This document shows, piece after piece, positions 17,984-26,250 of a stretch of DNA of 35,359 nt. The stretch is from Candidatus Sulfotelmatobacter sp. GTDB lineage: Bacteria > Eisenbacteria > RBG-16-71-46. Location of the stretch: NCBI GenBank assembly GCA_035498555.1, contig DATKAB010000186.1, positions 1 through 35,359 of the forward strand, written 5' to 3'. Made by a program: the position numbers and the translations under genes. The notes beneath the pieces are model-generated. The model worked only from the letters and a program-made list of their open reading frames with translations, did not search any database and was not told where the DNA came from. The number at the start of each line of letters is the position of its first letter. Position 1 is the first letter of the stretch.

Positions 17984-18015
17984 ACGCTTCCGCCCGCAAG
18001 CGGGGTAGGAAGCGT
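17984..18015 (+). promoter_or_regulatory. Hairpin hiding the ribosome binding site of the next gene
   Basis: ACGCTTCC (17984-17991) pairs perfectly with GGAAGCGT (18008-18015). Inside it, a 4-bp GC stem closes a CAAG tetraloop (17997-18000). The 3' arm contains the AGGA ribosome binding site and the first two bases of GTG 18014. No T-run follows, so it is not a terminator. This predicts translational control if GTG 18014 is the true start. Confidence 0.5.
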
Positions 18016-18502
18016 GGGCCCCGTCACGCCGGAGCCGGTGTTGTCGCCTGCCCGGCGGCCGGGAGTTCTCCAGTGGATCTTGGCGGCACTGGTGACGCTC
18101 ATGTTGCTCGGGACCGGGGAGCCCTGGCGGGCGGACCCGAGGTTCCGCTCTCCCGGCGCCACGCTGGATACCTACTGGCAGGCGCTGCGGAACGATGACG
18201 ATTTCACGGCCGAGGAATGCCTGATCGAACCCGGGCGCGATCTGCCGTCGCCCGGCAGCTTGTGGTTCCTGCCGCCGACGACCGCGCTGCGCCTCGCGAA
18301 CGTGCGTTCGCTGCCGGTCGAGAGTGGCCGGGTGATGGTCACGTACGAAGTGCGCTTCGTTCCGCTCGGCGGGGGCGGCGAGCAGGTGTTCAAGACCGCC
18401 GCCGAGCTGATTCGCAATCGAGGCGAGTGGCGTATCGGCCGGCCGATCGGAGAAGTGAGTCTGCCGGAGTGGAAGCCCATTCCGCGGACGGTTGACAGCT
18501 GA
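18014..18502 (+). CDS. Small anchored protein, possibly NTF2/DUF4878-like
   Basis: A 162-residue protein of unconfirmed family. I choose GTG 18014 (MGPVTPEPVLSPARRP) because AGGA lies 3 nt upstream and an N-terminal membrane segment (GVLQWILAALVTLMLLGTGE) soon follows. The frame stays open to 17837, but the added residues look like random GC-rich sequence. The exported part starts SPGATLDTYWQALRNDDDFT and has alternating strands (GRVMVTYEVRFVPLGGG, then VFKTAAELIRNRGEWRIGRP). This arrangement, a helix with 'tYwqAl..dD' then strands ending in 'W.I', resembles NTF2-like/DUF4878 lipoprotein domains. The porV-like gene follows 56 nt later with its own promoter. Confidence 0.55.
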   Translation: MGPVTPEPVLSPARRPGVLQWILAALVTLMLLGTGEPWRADPRFRSPGATLDTYWQALRNDDDFTAEECLIEPGRDLPSPGSLWFLPPTTALRLANVRSLPVESGRVMVTYEVRFVPLGGGGEQVFKTAAELIRNRGEWRIGRPIGEVSLPEWKPIPRTVDS

Positions 18503-18521
18503 GATGAGGGACTCCTAGGGT
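18492..18521 (+). promoter_or_regulatory. Promoter of the PorV-like gene
   Basis: TTGACA (18492-18497), 18-bp spacer, TAGGGT (18516-18521). The -35 sits inside the last codons of the preceding gene. Transcription from about 18528 gives a 31-nt leader carrying the GAGGAA ribosome binding site. Confidence 0.55.
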
Positions 18522-18558
18522 CTCTCGTCCGGCCGGAGGGGAGAGAACCCGAGGAAAT

Positions 18559-19674
18559 ATGAAGCACCTACGCTCCGCGCTGCCGCTCGTCCTGATCGTC
18601 TCCCTCCTCGGCAGCCGCCCGGCCCAGGCCACGAAATACGCCGGTGAATTCCTCAAGATTCCGGTCGGCGCCCGCGCGATCGGCATGGGCGGCGGCTTCA
18701 CGGCGGTCGCCGACGACGCCTCGGCGCCCTACTGGAACCCCGCAGGAATGGTCTACCTGCCCTACCGGGAAGTCACGGCGCAGCACGACTGGCGATTCGG
18801 CGACCTGCTGGTGCACGACTATCTCGGCGGCGTGATGCCGCTCGGCGGCGAGACCGGAAAGAAGGCCGCGCTCGGCGTCACGCTGATCCGGCTGTCCACC
18901 GACGACATTCCCGTCACTCCGCGCCCCGGCGATCTCAAGCCCGGCGAGTTCCTCGACTACGGGGCCGACGGCCAGCCGGGAACCTTCGACTTCGGCGAAG
19001 GCGACGGGAAGTGGGAGGTGGGCGAGCGCCTGCTGATCCCGCCCGATCGCATCTTCATGGCTAGCAGCTACGACGCCGCCGGCATGATCTCGTACGCGCG
19101 ACAGCACGGCCCTCACTGGGCCTACGGGCTCAACCTCAAGTTCGTTCACAGCAGCATCCCCGACACGATTCCCGGCCAGCACGTGACCTCGTGGGGCGCC
19201 GGGCTCGACGGCGGCCTCCTCTACATGCCCACCGACGCCATCACGCTCAGCGCATCCGCCCACGATCTCACCACCACGTACATCGCCTGGAGCAATGGCA
19301 CGCACGAGCAGATATCGCCCACGCTCGACACCGGCATCGGCGTCAACTTCTTCCCCGCGCCGCGGCACGCGATCACCTGGGGATTCGACCTGGCGTGGGG
19401 GTTCGAACGCCGCAGCCTGGACAGCGAGATCTCGCTGGGCGGGCAGACCTGGGACATCCGCACCGGCCTCGAGTACTGGTACGCGAACATGGTGGCGCTG
19501 CGCGCGGGCGCCTACGGCAAGGATCTCACCCTGGGGGCCGGCGTTCGCTACAAGCAGTTCGGCGCCGACTACGCCGTGTCGATCACGCGCTTCTTCGCGT
19601 CCGACAATCCCGACTTCCCGAGCGACACGTCGTTCGATCCTTCCCAGCTGATTTCGATTGGCTGGAGCTGGTAA
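18559..19674 (+). CDS. PorV/PorQ-family outer-membrane beta-barrel protein
   Basis: A 371-residue outer-membrane protein. ATG 18559 follows GAGGAAAT. The signal peptide (MKHLRSALPLVLIVSLLGSR) ends near AQA-T. The mature start, AGEFLKIPVGARAIGMGGGF followed by TAVADDASAPYWNPAGMVYL, is the signature of the PorV/PorQ/UPF0164 group of FadL-like barrels. Alternating strands run to the end, and the C-terminus is ISIGWSW, an aromatic final strand suited to BAM recognition. In Bacteroidota PorV is part of the type IX secretion shuttle; many relatives elsewhere have no assigned role. No por/gld genes are visible, so a T9SS role is not claimed. Confidence 0.88.
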   Translation: MKHLRSALPLVLIVSLLGSRPAQATKYAGEFLKIPVGARAIGMGGGFTAVADDASAPYWNPAGMVYLPYREVTAQHDWRFGDLLVHDYLGGVMPLGGETGKKAALGVTLIRLSTDDIPVTPRPGDLKPGEFLDYGADGQPGTFDFGEGDGKWEVGERLLIPPDRIFMASSYDAAGMISYARQHGPHWAYGLNLKFVHSSIPDTIPGQHVTSWGAGLDGGLLYMPTDAITLSASAHDLTTTYIAWSNGTHEQISPTLDTGIGVNFFPAPRHAITWGFDLAWGFERRSLDSEISLGGQTWDIRTGLEYWYANMVALRAGAYGKDLTLGAGVRYKQFGADYAVSITRFFASDNPDFPSDTSFDPSQLISIGWSW

Positions 19675-19813
19675 CCGGGAAGGCAGCGCCTCCGATCGGC
19701 GATCGCGGCGAGGCTCGGTCGCTCCCCGCGACGAAGTATCTCGAGGAATCCGTCTTGCTCCTCGCGCTCACGCGCCTTGCGCTCCACGATCCGAGGCGCG
19801 GCTCCGCCGGTTC

Positions 19814-19842
19814 TTGACCTAGCGCGAATCGCTACATAACCT
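19814..19842 (+). promoter_or_regulatory. Promoter of the glgC pair
   Basis: TTGACC (19814-19819), 17-bp spacer, TAACCT (19837-19842), giving a leader of about 46 nt before GTG 19895. The rest of the 220-nt gap after the PorV-like gene (19675-19813) shows no strong terminator or ORF. Confidence 0.6.
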
Positions 19843-19894
19843 GCCGGCTTCGAGTTCCGCCGCCGAGTGCGTCGCGGCGCTCCGGGGGGAAGCC

Positions 19895-21154
19895 GTGCGC
19901 CACACCATGATGCTGGTGCTGTCGGGGGGCGGGGGCGAGCGCCTCGGGGTGCTGACCGCTGAACGAGCGGTGAGCGCCGTGCCCTTCGGCGGCAAGTACC
20001 GCGTCATCGACTTCGTGCTGAGCAACTGCTGCCATTCGGGCGGCGAGCGGATCGGGGTGCTCACCCAGCACGCGCCCACCTCGCTGCACGATCACATCGG
20101 CGCCGGCCGGCCCTGGGATCTCGATCGGCGCGGCGGCGGCGTCACCATCCTCCAGCCCTATCTCACCCGCAGTCACGCCGGCTGGTACCGCGGCACCGCC
20201 GACGCGATCGCGCAGAACTGGGATTTCATCGAGGAGCGCCATCCGCAGCGCGTGCTGATCCTCTCGGGCGACCACGTCTATCGCATGGACTATCGCGCGC
20301 TGCTCGCCACTCATCTCGAGCGCCGCTCCTCGGCCACCATCGCGGTGACGCGGGTGCCGGCCGATCAGACGCGGCGATTCGGCATGGCCACCGTGGATCG
20401 CGAGGGGCGCGTCACCGCCCTGGTCGAGAAGCCCGAGCGCGCCGACACGCCGTTCGCGTCGATGGGCATCTACCTGTTCGACACCGAGGCGCTCGGCGAG
20501 CTGATCCAGTCGAAGCCGGTGGACATGGTGCTCGATGTGCTTCGGCCCATGCTGCAGGCGGGAGGGCGGGTCGTCGCTCACGAGTTCCAGGGGTTCTGGG
20601 AGGACGTCGGGACGGTGGGCTCGCTGTATCGGGCCAACCTCGAGCTGGTGGCACCGGTGCCGAGGTTGGTGTTGGACGACCAGCGCTGGCCCATCCTCAC
20701 GCGCGACGAGGAACGCCCCCCGGTGCGCATCGGCTCGAGCGCGATCCTCGAGGACAGCCTGGTCGCGAACGGCTGCCGCGTCTCGGGCGCCGTGCGGCGC
20801 TCGGTGCTGTCGCCCGGCGTGAGCGTCGAAGCCGGCGCCGAGGTGGTGGAGTCGGTGGTGATGAGTGACGTGCGCATCGAGCGTGGCGCGCACGTGCGCC
20901 ACGCGATACTCGACAAGTACGTCCGCGTCGGCGCCGGCGCCGAAATCGGCTCCGGAGAACCTCCCCAGCACCGGGAGCACGCCTGGCTCGAGGGCCTGAC
21001 CCTGGTGGGCAAGGACGCGGTGGTGCCGGCGGGCGCGCGGCTCGGGCGCGCGGTGATGGTGGGAGTGGGCGCGACGCCCGGCTCGTTCGGCGACGGACCC
21101 GTGGATGCCGGCACCGTGATCCCGAGCCGGGTGTGGCACGAGGTGTCGGAGTGA
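19895..21154 (+). CDS. Glucose-1-phosphate adenylyltransferase paralogue, probably regulatory
   Basis: A 419-residue GlgC-family protein, which normally makes ADP-glucose for glycogen synthesis. GTG 19895 has GGGGGGAAG just upstream. It has the nucleotidyltransferase domain (1-260): [62 protein letters not shown] and SMGIYLFD. A C-terminal left-handed beta-helix follows ([20 protein letters not shown]). The conserved RAKPAV motif is RAVSAV here: the Lys at position 26 is lost, while Arg16 is kept. In plant large subunits and some bacterial partner subunits a lost Lys goes with weak catalysis and a regulatory role. It overlaps the second glgC by 4 nt (GTGA). Confidence 0.88.
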   Translation: MRHTMMLVLSGGGGERLGVLTAERAVSAVPFGGKYRVIDFVLSNCCHSGGERIGVLTQHAPTSLHDHIGAGRPWDLDRRGGGVTILQPYLTRSHAGWYRGTADAIAQNWDFIEERHPQRVLILSGDHVYRMDYRALLATHLERRSSATIAVTRVPADQTRRFGMATVDREGRVTALVEKPERADTPFASMGIYLFDTEALGELIQSKPVDMVLDVLRPMLQAGGRVVAHEFQGFWEDVGTVGSLYRANLELVAPVPRLVLDDQRWPILTRDEERPPVRIGSSAILEDSLVANGCRVSGAVRRSVLSPGVSVEAGAEVVESVVMSDVRIERGAHVRHAILDKYVRVGAGAEIGSGEPPQHREHAWLEGLTLVGKDAVVPAGARLGRAVMVGVGATPGSFGDGPVDAGTVIPSRVWHEVSE

Positions 21155-22428
21155 GGACCACGCGCTACGCCTTCATTCTCGCCGGAGGCGTGGGCAGCCG
21201 GCTGTGCCTGCTCGCCGAACGGCGCGCCAAGCCGGCGGTACCGTTCGGCGGCAAGTACCGGATCATCGACTTCACGCTGTCGAACTGCGTGAACTCGGGC
21301 ATCTTCGACATCGGCGTGCTGACGCAATACCGGCCGACCTCGCTCAATCAGCACATCGGAACCGGGAGACCCTGGGATCTCGACCGAAATCGCGGCGGGG
21401 TCCAAATCCTGCAGCCCGCACTGGGTATGCTGGAGAGCGACTGGTATCAGGGCACCGCCGACGCGATCTACCGCAATCTGATCCATCTGCGCCGTCGCCG
21501 CACCGATCAGGTGTTGATCCTGTCGGGCGACCATGTCTACAAGATGGACTACAACGTGCTGTTCGCCTTCCACACCGCGAAGGGTGCGGGGGTCACGGTG
21601 GCGGTCACCGAGGTGCCGGAGTCGCAGGTCAGCTCGTTCGGCATCCTCGAAACCGACGCCAACGGGCGTGTGATCGCATTCCGCGAGAAGCCGAAGTCGT
21701 CGCCCTCGCGGCTCGCCTCGATGGGCGTCTACCTGTTCGATCGCGAATCGCTGATCCGCTGGCTGGTGGAAGACGCCGAGGATCCCGGTTCGAGCCACGA
21801 CTTCGGCAAGGACCTGCTGCCGCGCCTGGTGGCGCGCGACGCCGGCGTCTACGCCTATCGCTTCGGCGACTACTGGCAGGACGTGGGAACGCTCGACTCC
21901 TACTACGAGGCCAACCTCGCGTTTCTCTCGAAGACTCCGCCGCTCGATCTCGCCGATCCCGACTGGATCATCCACACGCAGAGCGCCGATCGCGCGCCGG
22001 TTCGCTTCGAGCACGGCGGCCGCGTCGCCGAGAGTCTGGTGGCGAACGGCTGCCGCATCGCCGGCCGCGTCGAGCGCTCGGTGCTGTTCCCGGGCGTCAC
22101 GGTGGCGCGCGGCGCCACGGTGCGCGACAGCATCGTCATGCATGATACGGTCGTGGGTCGCGAGGCGGTGGTGGACCGCGCGATCGTCGACAAGGAGGTT
22201 CACGTCGGCGAGCAGGCGGTGATCGGCTCCGGCGAAGCGCGCACCCCGAACCGCGCCTGCCCCGAACATCTCTCGAGCGGGCTGCTGGTGGTGGGCAAGG
22301 GCGCGCGCCTCCCCGCCCGGCTGAAGGTCGGGCGCAACGCGCGGATCGGCGCGTTCGTCACCGAATCGGCGTTCGCCGGCGATGTCCCGGCCGGCGGCGT
22401 GGTGGACGGCCCGGAGTCCATGCATTGA
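21151..22428 (+). CDS. glgC: Glucose-1-phosphate adenylyltransferase, catalytic form
   Basis: A 425-residue ADP-glucose pyrophosphorylase: ATP plus glucose 1-phosphate gives ADP-glucose, the first committed step of glycogen synthesis. GTG 21151 overlaps the upstream paralogue's stop, which excludes the longer frame. The active site is complete: AGGVGSRL (Arg17), [18 protein letters not shown] (Lys27), [25 protein letters not shown] and [10 protein letters not shown]. The C-terminal beta-helix carries [20 protein letters not shown]. Together with the neighbour it probably forms a mixed tetramer. The FHA-GAF-PP2C gene follows 37 nt later and may share the transcript. Confidence 0.93.
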   Translation: MRTTRYAFILAGGVGSRLCLLAERRAKPAVPFGGKYRIIDFTLSNCVNSGIFDIGVLTQYRPTSLNQHIGTGRPWDLDRNRGGVQILQPALGMLESDWYQGTADAIYRNLIHLRRRRTDQVLILSGDHVYKMDYNVLFAFHTAKGAGVTVAVTEVPESQVSSFGILETDANGRVIAFREKPKSSPSRLASMGVYLFDRESLIRWLVEDAEDPGSSHDFGKDLLPRLVARDAGVYAYRFGDYWQDVGTLDSYYEANLAFLSKTPPLDLADPDWIIHTQSADRAPVRFEHGGRVAESLVANGCRIAGRVERSVLFPGVTVARGATVRDSIVMHDTVVGREAVVDRAIVDKEVHVGEQAVIGSGEARTPNRACPEHLSSGLLVVGKGARLPARLKVGRNARIGAFVTESAFAGDVPAGGVVDGPESMH

Positions 22429-22465
22429 GGCGGTCGCGGATGATGCAAAGCCGGAGAGCTTCTCG

Positions 22466-24088
22466 ATGACGCTTCGATTGCAGGCGGTGGTGAATGGCGA
22501 GCCGCGCATCTGGCCGCTCCAGGGCGAGCGCCTGGGGATCGGCCGCTCGTCGCGCAATGCCATCCAAATCGCCGACGCGACCGTCTCCAAGGAGCACGCC
22601 GAGATCGTCCATCTCGCCGACGGCTGGTGGATCCGCGACCTCGGCAGCCGCAACGGGACACGCGTGAACCAGCAGGAGGCGCCGCAACCCACCCGGCTCC
22701 AGGAATCCGACCTGCTCGAGATCGGCAGCGTCATCCTGCGCGTGCTGGGGGAGGCCGCCGAGGAACTGACCCAGTGGACACCCTCTCAGGGCGTCAGCTC
22801 GTCGCTCCGGCTCAACGCGCGCGACATTCTCGGCCGCAGCGGCTCGACCGCCGCGAGTCCTGGGCTGGTCCATGTGCTGGCTGAAGCCGGCCGCGTGCTG
22901 GTGTTGCCGCGCCCGCTGCATGAAACCTGCGAGGAGATCCTCAAGTTCGTCGAGAAGGCGATTCCCGCCAGCCGCCTGATCCTGCTGCTGCGCGATCGAC
23001 CGGGCGCCGAGCCGGTGCAAATGGCGGGTCGCTTCCGCGGTGGCAGCGCGCGGCAGCCGCTCGCGATCTCTCGCGCCATCCTCGACACCGTGCTCAACGA
23101 ATGCACGTCGGTGATCACCGCCGATGCCGCGATGGATCCGCGCTTTGCCGCGCGCGAGAGCATCATCGCGCTCGCCGTGCATTCGGCGATGGCGGTGCCG
23201 CTGTTCGACAACGAGAAGGTGCTGGGCGTGCTCTACGCCGACACTTCCGACTTCACCGTCACCTACGGGCAGGAGCAACTCGAGATTCTGACCCTGCTCG
23301 GCAACATGGCGGCGGTGAAGATCACCAACGCCCGGCTGCTCGAAGCCGAACAGGCCAGCCAGCGCATGGCGCAGGAGCTGGCCACTGCCACGCGCATCCA
23401 GCAGAACCTGCTGCCCGACCCGCCGGTGGGGCTGGCCGGGTGGGAGTGCGCGGCGCGCCTGCTCACCTGCTACGAAGTGGGCGGCGATCTCTACGATTTC
23501 TACCTGCGCCCGGACGGCCGCCTGATCTTCGCGCTCGGCGACGTGTCAGGAAAGGGAATGGGCGCGGCGCTGCTGATGTCCTCGGTGCTGTCGTCGGCAC
23601 GCGTTCTCTACGACGCCGCCGGCGAGGTCGGCGAGCTGGTGCGCCGGCTCAACGCGGTGGTGCACCGCGGCACCGACTCCGGCCACTTCGTGACGCTGTT
23701 CCTCGGCGAGCTGGACCTGGGGAGCGGCCGACTCACCTACGTGAACGCCGGCCACAATGCGCCGCTGGTGCTCGGCCCGAACGGTGTCACCGCGCTGCCT
23801 GCGGACGGCGTGCCGCTCGCCGTGCTCCCGGAGTTCCCGTACGAGAGCCGCTCGATCGAGCTCCAGCCCGGCTCGCTGTTCGCGCTGTTCACCGACGGCA
23901 TTCCCGAGGCGCGAAACGGAGAGGAATTCTTCGGCGACGATCGCATCCGCGATGCCCTGCTCGAGCTGGCGAAGCTGCCCGACCTCGAGCAAGTGGCCGA
24001 CGGGCTGGTGGAGAAGGTCGAAGCGTTCACGGCCGGCGGCCAGCGGAGTGATGACATCACGCTGGTCATGCTGCGGCGCGCCGGCTAG
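22466..24088 (+). CDS. FHA-GAF-PP2C phosphatase
   Basis: A 540-residue signalling protein. ATG 22466 has GGAGAG 7 nt upstream; the frame continues into glgC but without a better start. The FHA domain (1-100) has GRSSRN (26-31), SKEHA (41-45) and LGSRNGT, so phosphothreonine binding is expected. A GAF-like domain spans about 145-300 (SAMAVPLFDNEKVLGVLYAD). The RsbU-type helix (ATATRIQQNLLPDPP) precedes a PP2C/SpoIIE domain with YEVGGDLYDF, GDVSGKGMGAALLM, NAGHNAP, FTDGIPEA and SDDITLVML. It joins phospho-peptide recognition to Ser phosphatase output. The FHA could read a Hanks kinase such as the one at 1413, but that link is speculative. Confidence 0.92.
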   Translation: MTLRLQAVVNGEPRIWPLQGERLGIGRSSRNAIQIADATVSKEHAEIVHLADGWWIRDLGSRNGTRVNQQEAPQPTRLQESDLLEIGSVILRVLGEAAEELTQWTPSQGVSSSLRLNARDILGRSGSTAASPGLVHVLAEAGRVLVLPRPLHETCEEILKFVEKAIPASRLILLLRDRPGAEPVQMAGRFRGGSARQPLAISRAILDTVLNECTSVITADAAMDPRFAARESIIALAVHSAMAVPLFDNEKVLGVLYADTSDFTVTYGQEQLEILTLLGNMAAVKITNARLLEAEQASQRMAQELATATRIQQNLLPDPPVGLAGWECAARLLTCYEVGGDLYDFYLRPDGRLIFALGDVSGKGMGAALLMSSVLSSARVLYDAAGEVGELVRRLNAVVHRGTDSGHFVTLFLGELDLGSGRLTYVNAGHNAPLVLGPNGVTALPADGVPLAVLPEFPYESRSIELQPGSLFALFTDGIPEARNGEEFFGDDRIRDALLELAKLPDLEQVADGLVEKVEAFTAGGQRSDDITLVMLRRAG

Positions 24089-24109
24089 GCGCGCGTCCGA
24101 ATCGGCCGT

Positions 24110-25975
24110 CTAACCGTTCGGCAGCCTGAGACGCTGCCCGGCGCGAACCCGGCTGCTGGTGAGGCCGTTGGCGCGCATCAACGACGTGACACTCACTCCA
24201 TGTCGCTTGGCGATGTCCGACAGCGTGTCGCCCGACTGGACCACCACATGAGGCGAGCCGTCGTCGGCGATGGCGCTGGTCTGGCGCGATCGCGAGTGGT
24301 GGCGTCGCTTCGGCGGCGCCTTGAGCCCGGCGATCTGGGCGCTGTCGGCGGCGGCGGCCTCGACACCGGCGCTGTCGGCCGCGCTCGAGCGGATCTTCAG
24401 CCGCGTGCCGCGGCGGAGGTAGGTCGTGCTCAGATGGTTCCAGCGCCGGATGTCGGAGGCCGAGCACCCGTATTGATCGGCGATCGAGGCGAGCGTCTCG
24501 CCGCGATGCACGACGTGCGTGGTGCGGCCTTCGGCGGTGGACTGCCCGGAGAGCTGGGCCGGGACCTTGAGCTCGCGCGGCGGCACGTACGAGGTCGAAG
24601 CGCGCGGATCGCTCGCGTCCACCAGCAACGGCGCATCCAGGTCGCGGGACGCCGGGACCGCCAGCACCATCCCTCGGCGGAGCGGACGCTTGCGGCCGAT
24701 GCCATTCGCGCGTGCGAGGGCCTGAGCGCTGACATGGTACTGATTCGCGATCGCCTGCAGGGTTTCGCCGCTGCGCACGCGGTGTCTCACCGTCACGTCG
24801 GCCAGCGGAATCGAAGCGCCCGCCTGCAGCTTGCTCGAAATCAGCTCGCCCTTGCCGCGCGGCACGCGGACGGTGGTGATGCCGTCCTTGCCGGGCAGCG
24901 CGTGGCGCACCACCGCGGGGTTCAGCTCCTTGAGCTCGTCCACGCCGCACTCGGCGAGCCGCGCCACGCTGCGCAGATCCACCGCGCCCTTGAGCGCGAC
25001 TTCGTCGAACTCCATCGGGTCGTCGAGCTCGACGTCGTCGAATCCGTACTTGACCGGATCCCGACTGATCGCCAGTACCGCCATGAACTGCGGGACGTAG
25101 TCCTCGGTCTGTCGAGGCAGCTTGAGGTCCCAGTAGTTGGTGGTGCCCTGGCTCTTGATCGCGCGCAGGATGGTGCCTTCGCCGGCGTTGTACGAAGCCA
25201 GCGCCAGCGGCCAGTCGCCGAAGATCGAGTACAGGTGTTTCAGGTAGCGGGCGGCGGCCACCGTGGACTTCTCCGGGTCCTTGCGCTCGTCCACCCACTG
25301 GTTGACGTCGAGGCCGAACAGCCGGGCGCTCGAGCGCACGAATTGCCACGGGCCGACCGCGTGCGAGACCGAGCGGGCGTTGAGATTGAAGCCGCTCTCC
25401 ACGAACACCAGGTGCACGAGATCGGGCGGCAGGCCCTCTCGCTGGAGGATGGTGCGGAACAGACTCATGTAGCGGCCGGAGCGCTTGAGCCAGCGCTCGA
25501 AGGTCGAGCGGCCGTTGCCGGTGAAGAACTCGATCCAGCGATAGACGTCCGTGTTGAACTGAGGCTGCAGCTCCTCGACGGCGGGGGCGTTGAGCACGCG
25601 CTCGTCGGCCTCGTTGCCCGGCTCGACCGGCGGCTGCGATTCCCAGTCGTGCCGGGCGACGTCGCGCAGGCCCTCGAATCGGCTCTGCAGATCCACCAGT
25701 TCGAGACGTTCGGTGGCGTTGGGATCCGCCGAGAGATCGGCCTCGATCTCGATCAAAGACTGGATGGCCGCCTGGAGCGCCAGCTCGGGCCGGCCATCGT
25801 GCTTGAGCTTCCAGGCCCGCTGGTAGGCCGAGCGCAGCTCGCCGAGCCGGGGCGCGCGCGTCGAATCGGCGGGCGCGGCGGCCAGGACCTGAGCACGCGA
25901 CGGGCCCGCCCAGAGGGGGGCGAGCGCCAGCGCCGCGAGCAGCAGGAGCACGATCGGTCTCGTCTTCTTCGTCAA
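24110..25975 (-). CDS. MltD-type lytic transglycosylase with three LysM domains
   Basis: A 621-residue envelope enzyme cutting peptidoglycan glycan strands. TTG 25975 has GGGAGAG about 5 nt upstream and leads straight into the signal peptide ([20 protein letters not shown]); the longer frame lacks this fit. The SLT domain (about 180-300) has the catalytic Glu193 in [11 protein letters not shown], then [10 protein letters not shown] and [13 protein letters not shown], the family motifs. Three LysM domains follow (about 397-440, 487-528, 575-620): [32 protein letters not shown] and [17 protein letters not shown]. These bind glycan. The linkers are basic or Ala-rich. It ends 21 nt from the convergent phosphatase gene and has its own promoter. 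Confidence 0.94.
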   Translation of the reverse strand: MTKKTRPIVLLLLAALALAPLWAGPSRAQVLAAAPADSTRAPRLGELRSAYQRAWKLKHDGRPELALQAAIQSLIEIEADLSADPNATERLELVDLQSRFEGLRDVARHDWESQPPVEPGNEADERVLNAPAVEELQPQFNTDVYRWIEFFTGNGRSTFERWLKRSGRYMSLFRTILQREGLPPDLVHLVFVESGFNLNARSVSHAVGPWQFVRSSARLFGLDVNQWVDERKDPEKSTVAAARYLKHLYSIFGDWPLALASYNAGEGTILRAIKSQGTTNYWDLKLPRQTEDYVPQFMAVLAISRDPVKYGFDDVELDDPMEFDEVALKGAVDLRSVARLAECGVDELKELNPAVVRHALPGKDGITTVRVPRGKGELISSKLQAGASIPLADVTVRHRVRSGETLQAIANQYHVSAQALARANGIGRKRPLRRGMVLAVPASRDLDAPLLVDASDPRASTSYVPPRELKVPAQLSGQSTAEGRTTHVVHRGETLASIADQYGCSASDIRRWNHLSTTYLRRGTRLKIRSSAADSAGVEAAAADSAQIAGLKAPPKRRHHSRSRQTSAIADDGSPHVVVQSGDTLSDIAKRHGVSVTSLMRANGLTSSRVRAGQRLRLPNG

Positions 25976-26021
25976 AGGAACTCTCCCGGGACCCCAGGCT
26001 CGGCCCTGCCCGAACCGCGGC

Positions 26022-26051
26022 AAGCTACCGGCTCCGGCATGCAGGATGCAA
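26022..26051 (-). promoter_or_regulatory. Promoter of the lytic transglycosylase gene
   Basis: On the minus strand: TTGCAT (26051-26046), 18-bp spacer, TAGCTT (26027-26022). Transcription from about 26015 leaves a leader of about 40 nt with the GGGAGAG site. Confidence 0.5.
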
Positions 26052-26164
26052 GCCGGGCCGTGCGGGTTGACCCATGGAAAGAGTCGACCCGCTCGATTCT
26101 GGAGAGGTTAGCCGGCCACCACCCCATTCCGGCCGCAAGAGCTATGCCACAAGTTCGTAACTCA

Positions 26165-26193
26165 TTGACACTTGCGCGGCACTTGGCTAGCGT
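26165..26193 (+). promoter_or_regulatory. Promoter of the PEGA protein gene
   Basis: TTGACA (26165-26170), 17-bp spacer, TAGCGT (26188-26193). The leader of about 50 nt ends with AGGGGAGGG before ATG 26251. AGGGG (26231-26235) can pair with CCCCT (26242-26246), partly covering this ribosome binding site. Confidence 0.65.
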
Positions 26194-26250
26194 GCCGCTG
26201 ACGCGTGCAGGCACTGCCGTGCCCGTTCCAAGGGGAGGGAACCCCTCAAT

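Noticed and set aside
17725-18013. 6S RNA, RNase P RNA, SRP RNA, tmRNA, cobalamin or c-di-GMP riboswitch.
   Set aside because: None of the conserved sequence boxes I know for these was found, so I leave it as an unidentified structured region.
17755-18198. ORF with CSVCHAGKGG, which looks like a haem c CxxCH motif.
   Set aside because: It has no signal peptide, its composition drifts to random GC-rich residues, and it overlaps the complementary segments and the better-supported gene at 18014.
18559-19674. Type IX secretion component PorV.
   Set aside because: The family signature fits, but no other T9SS gene is in the window and related barrels are widespread, so only the family is assigned.
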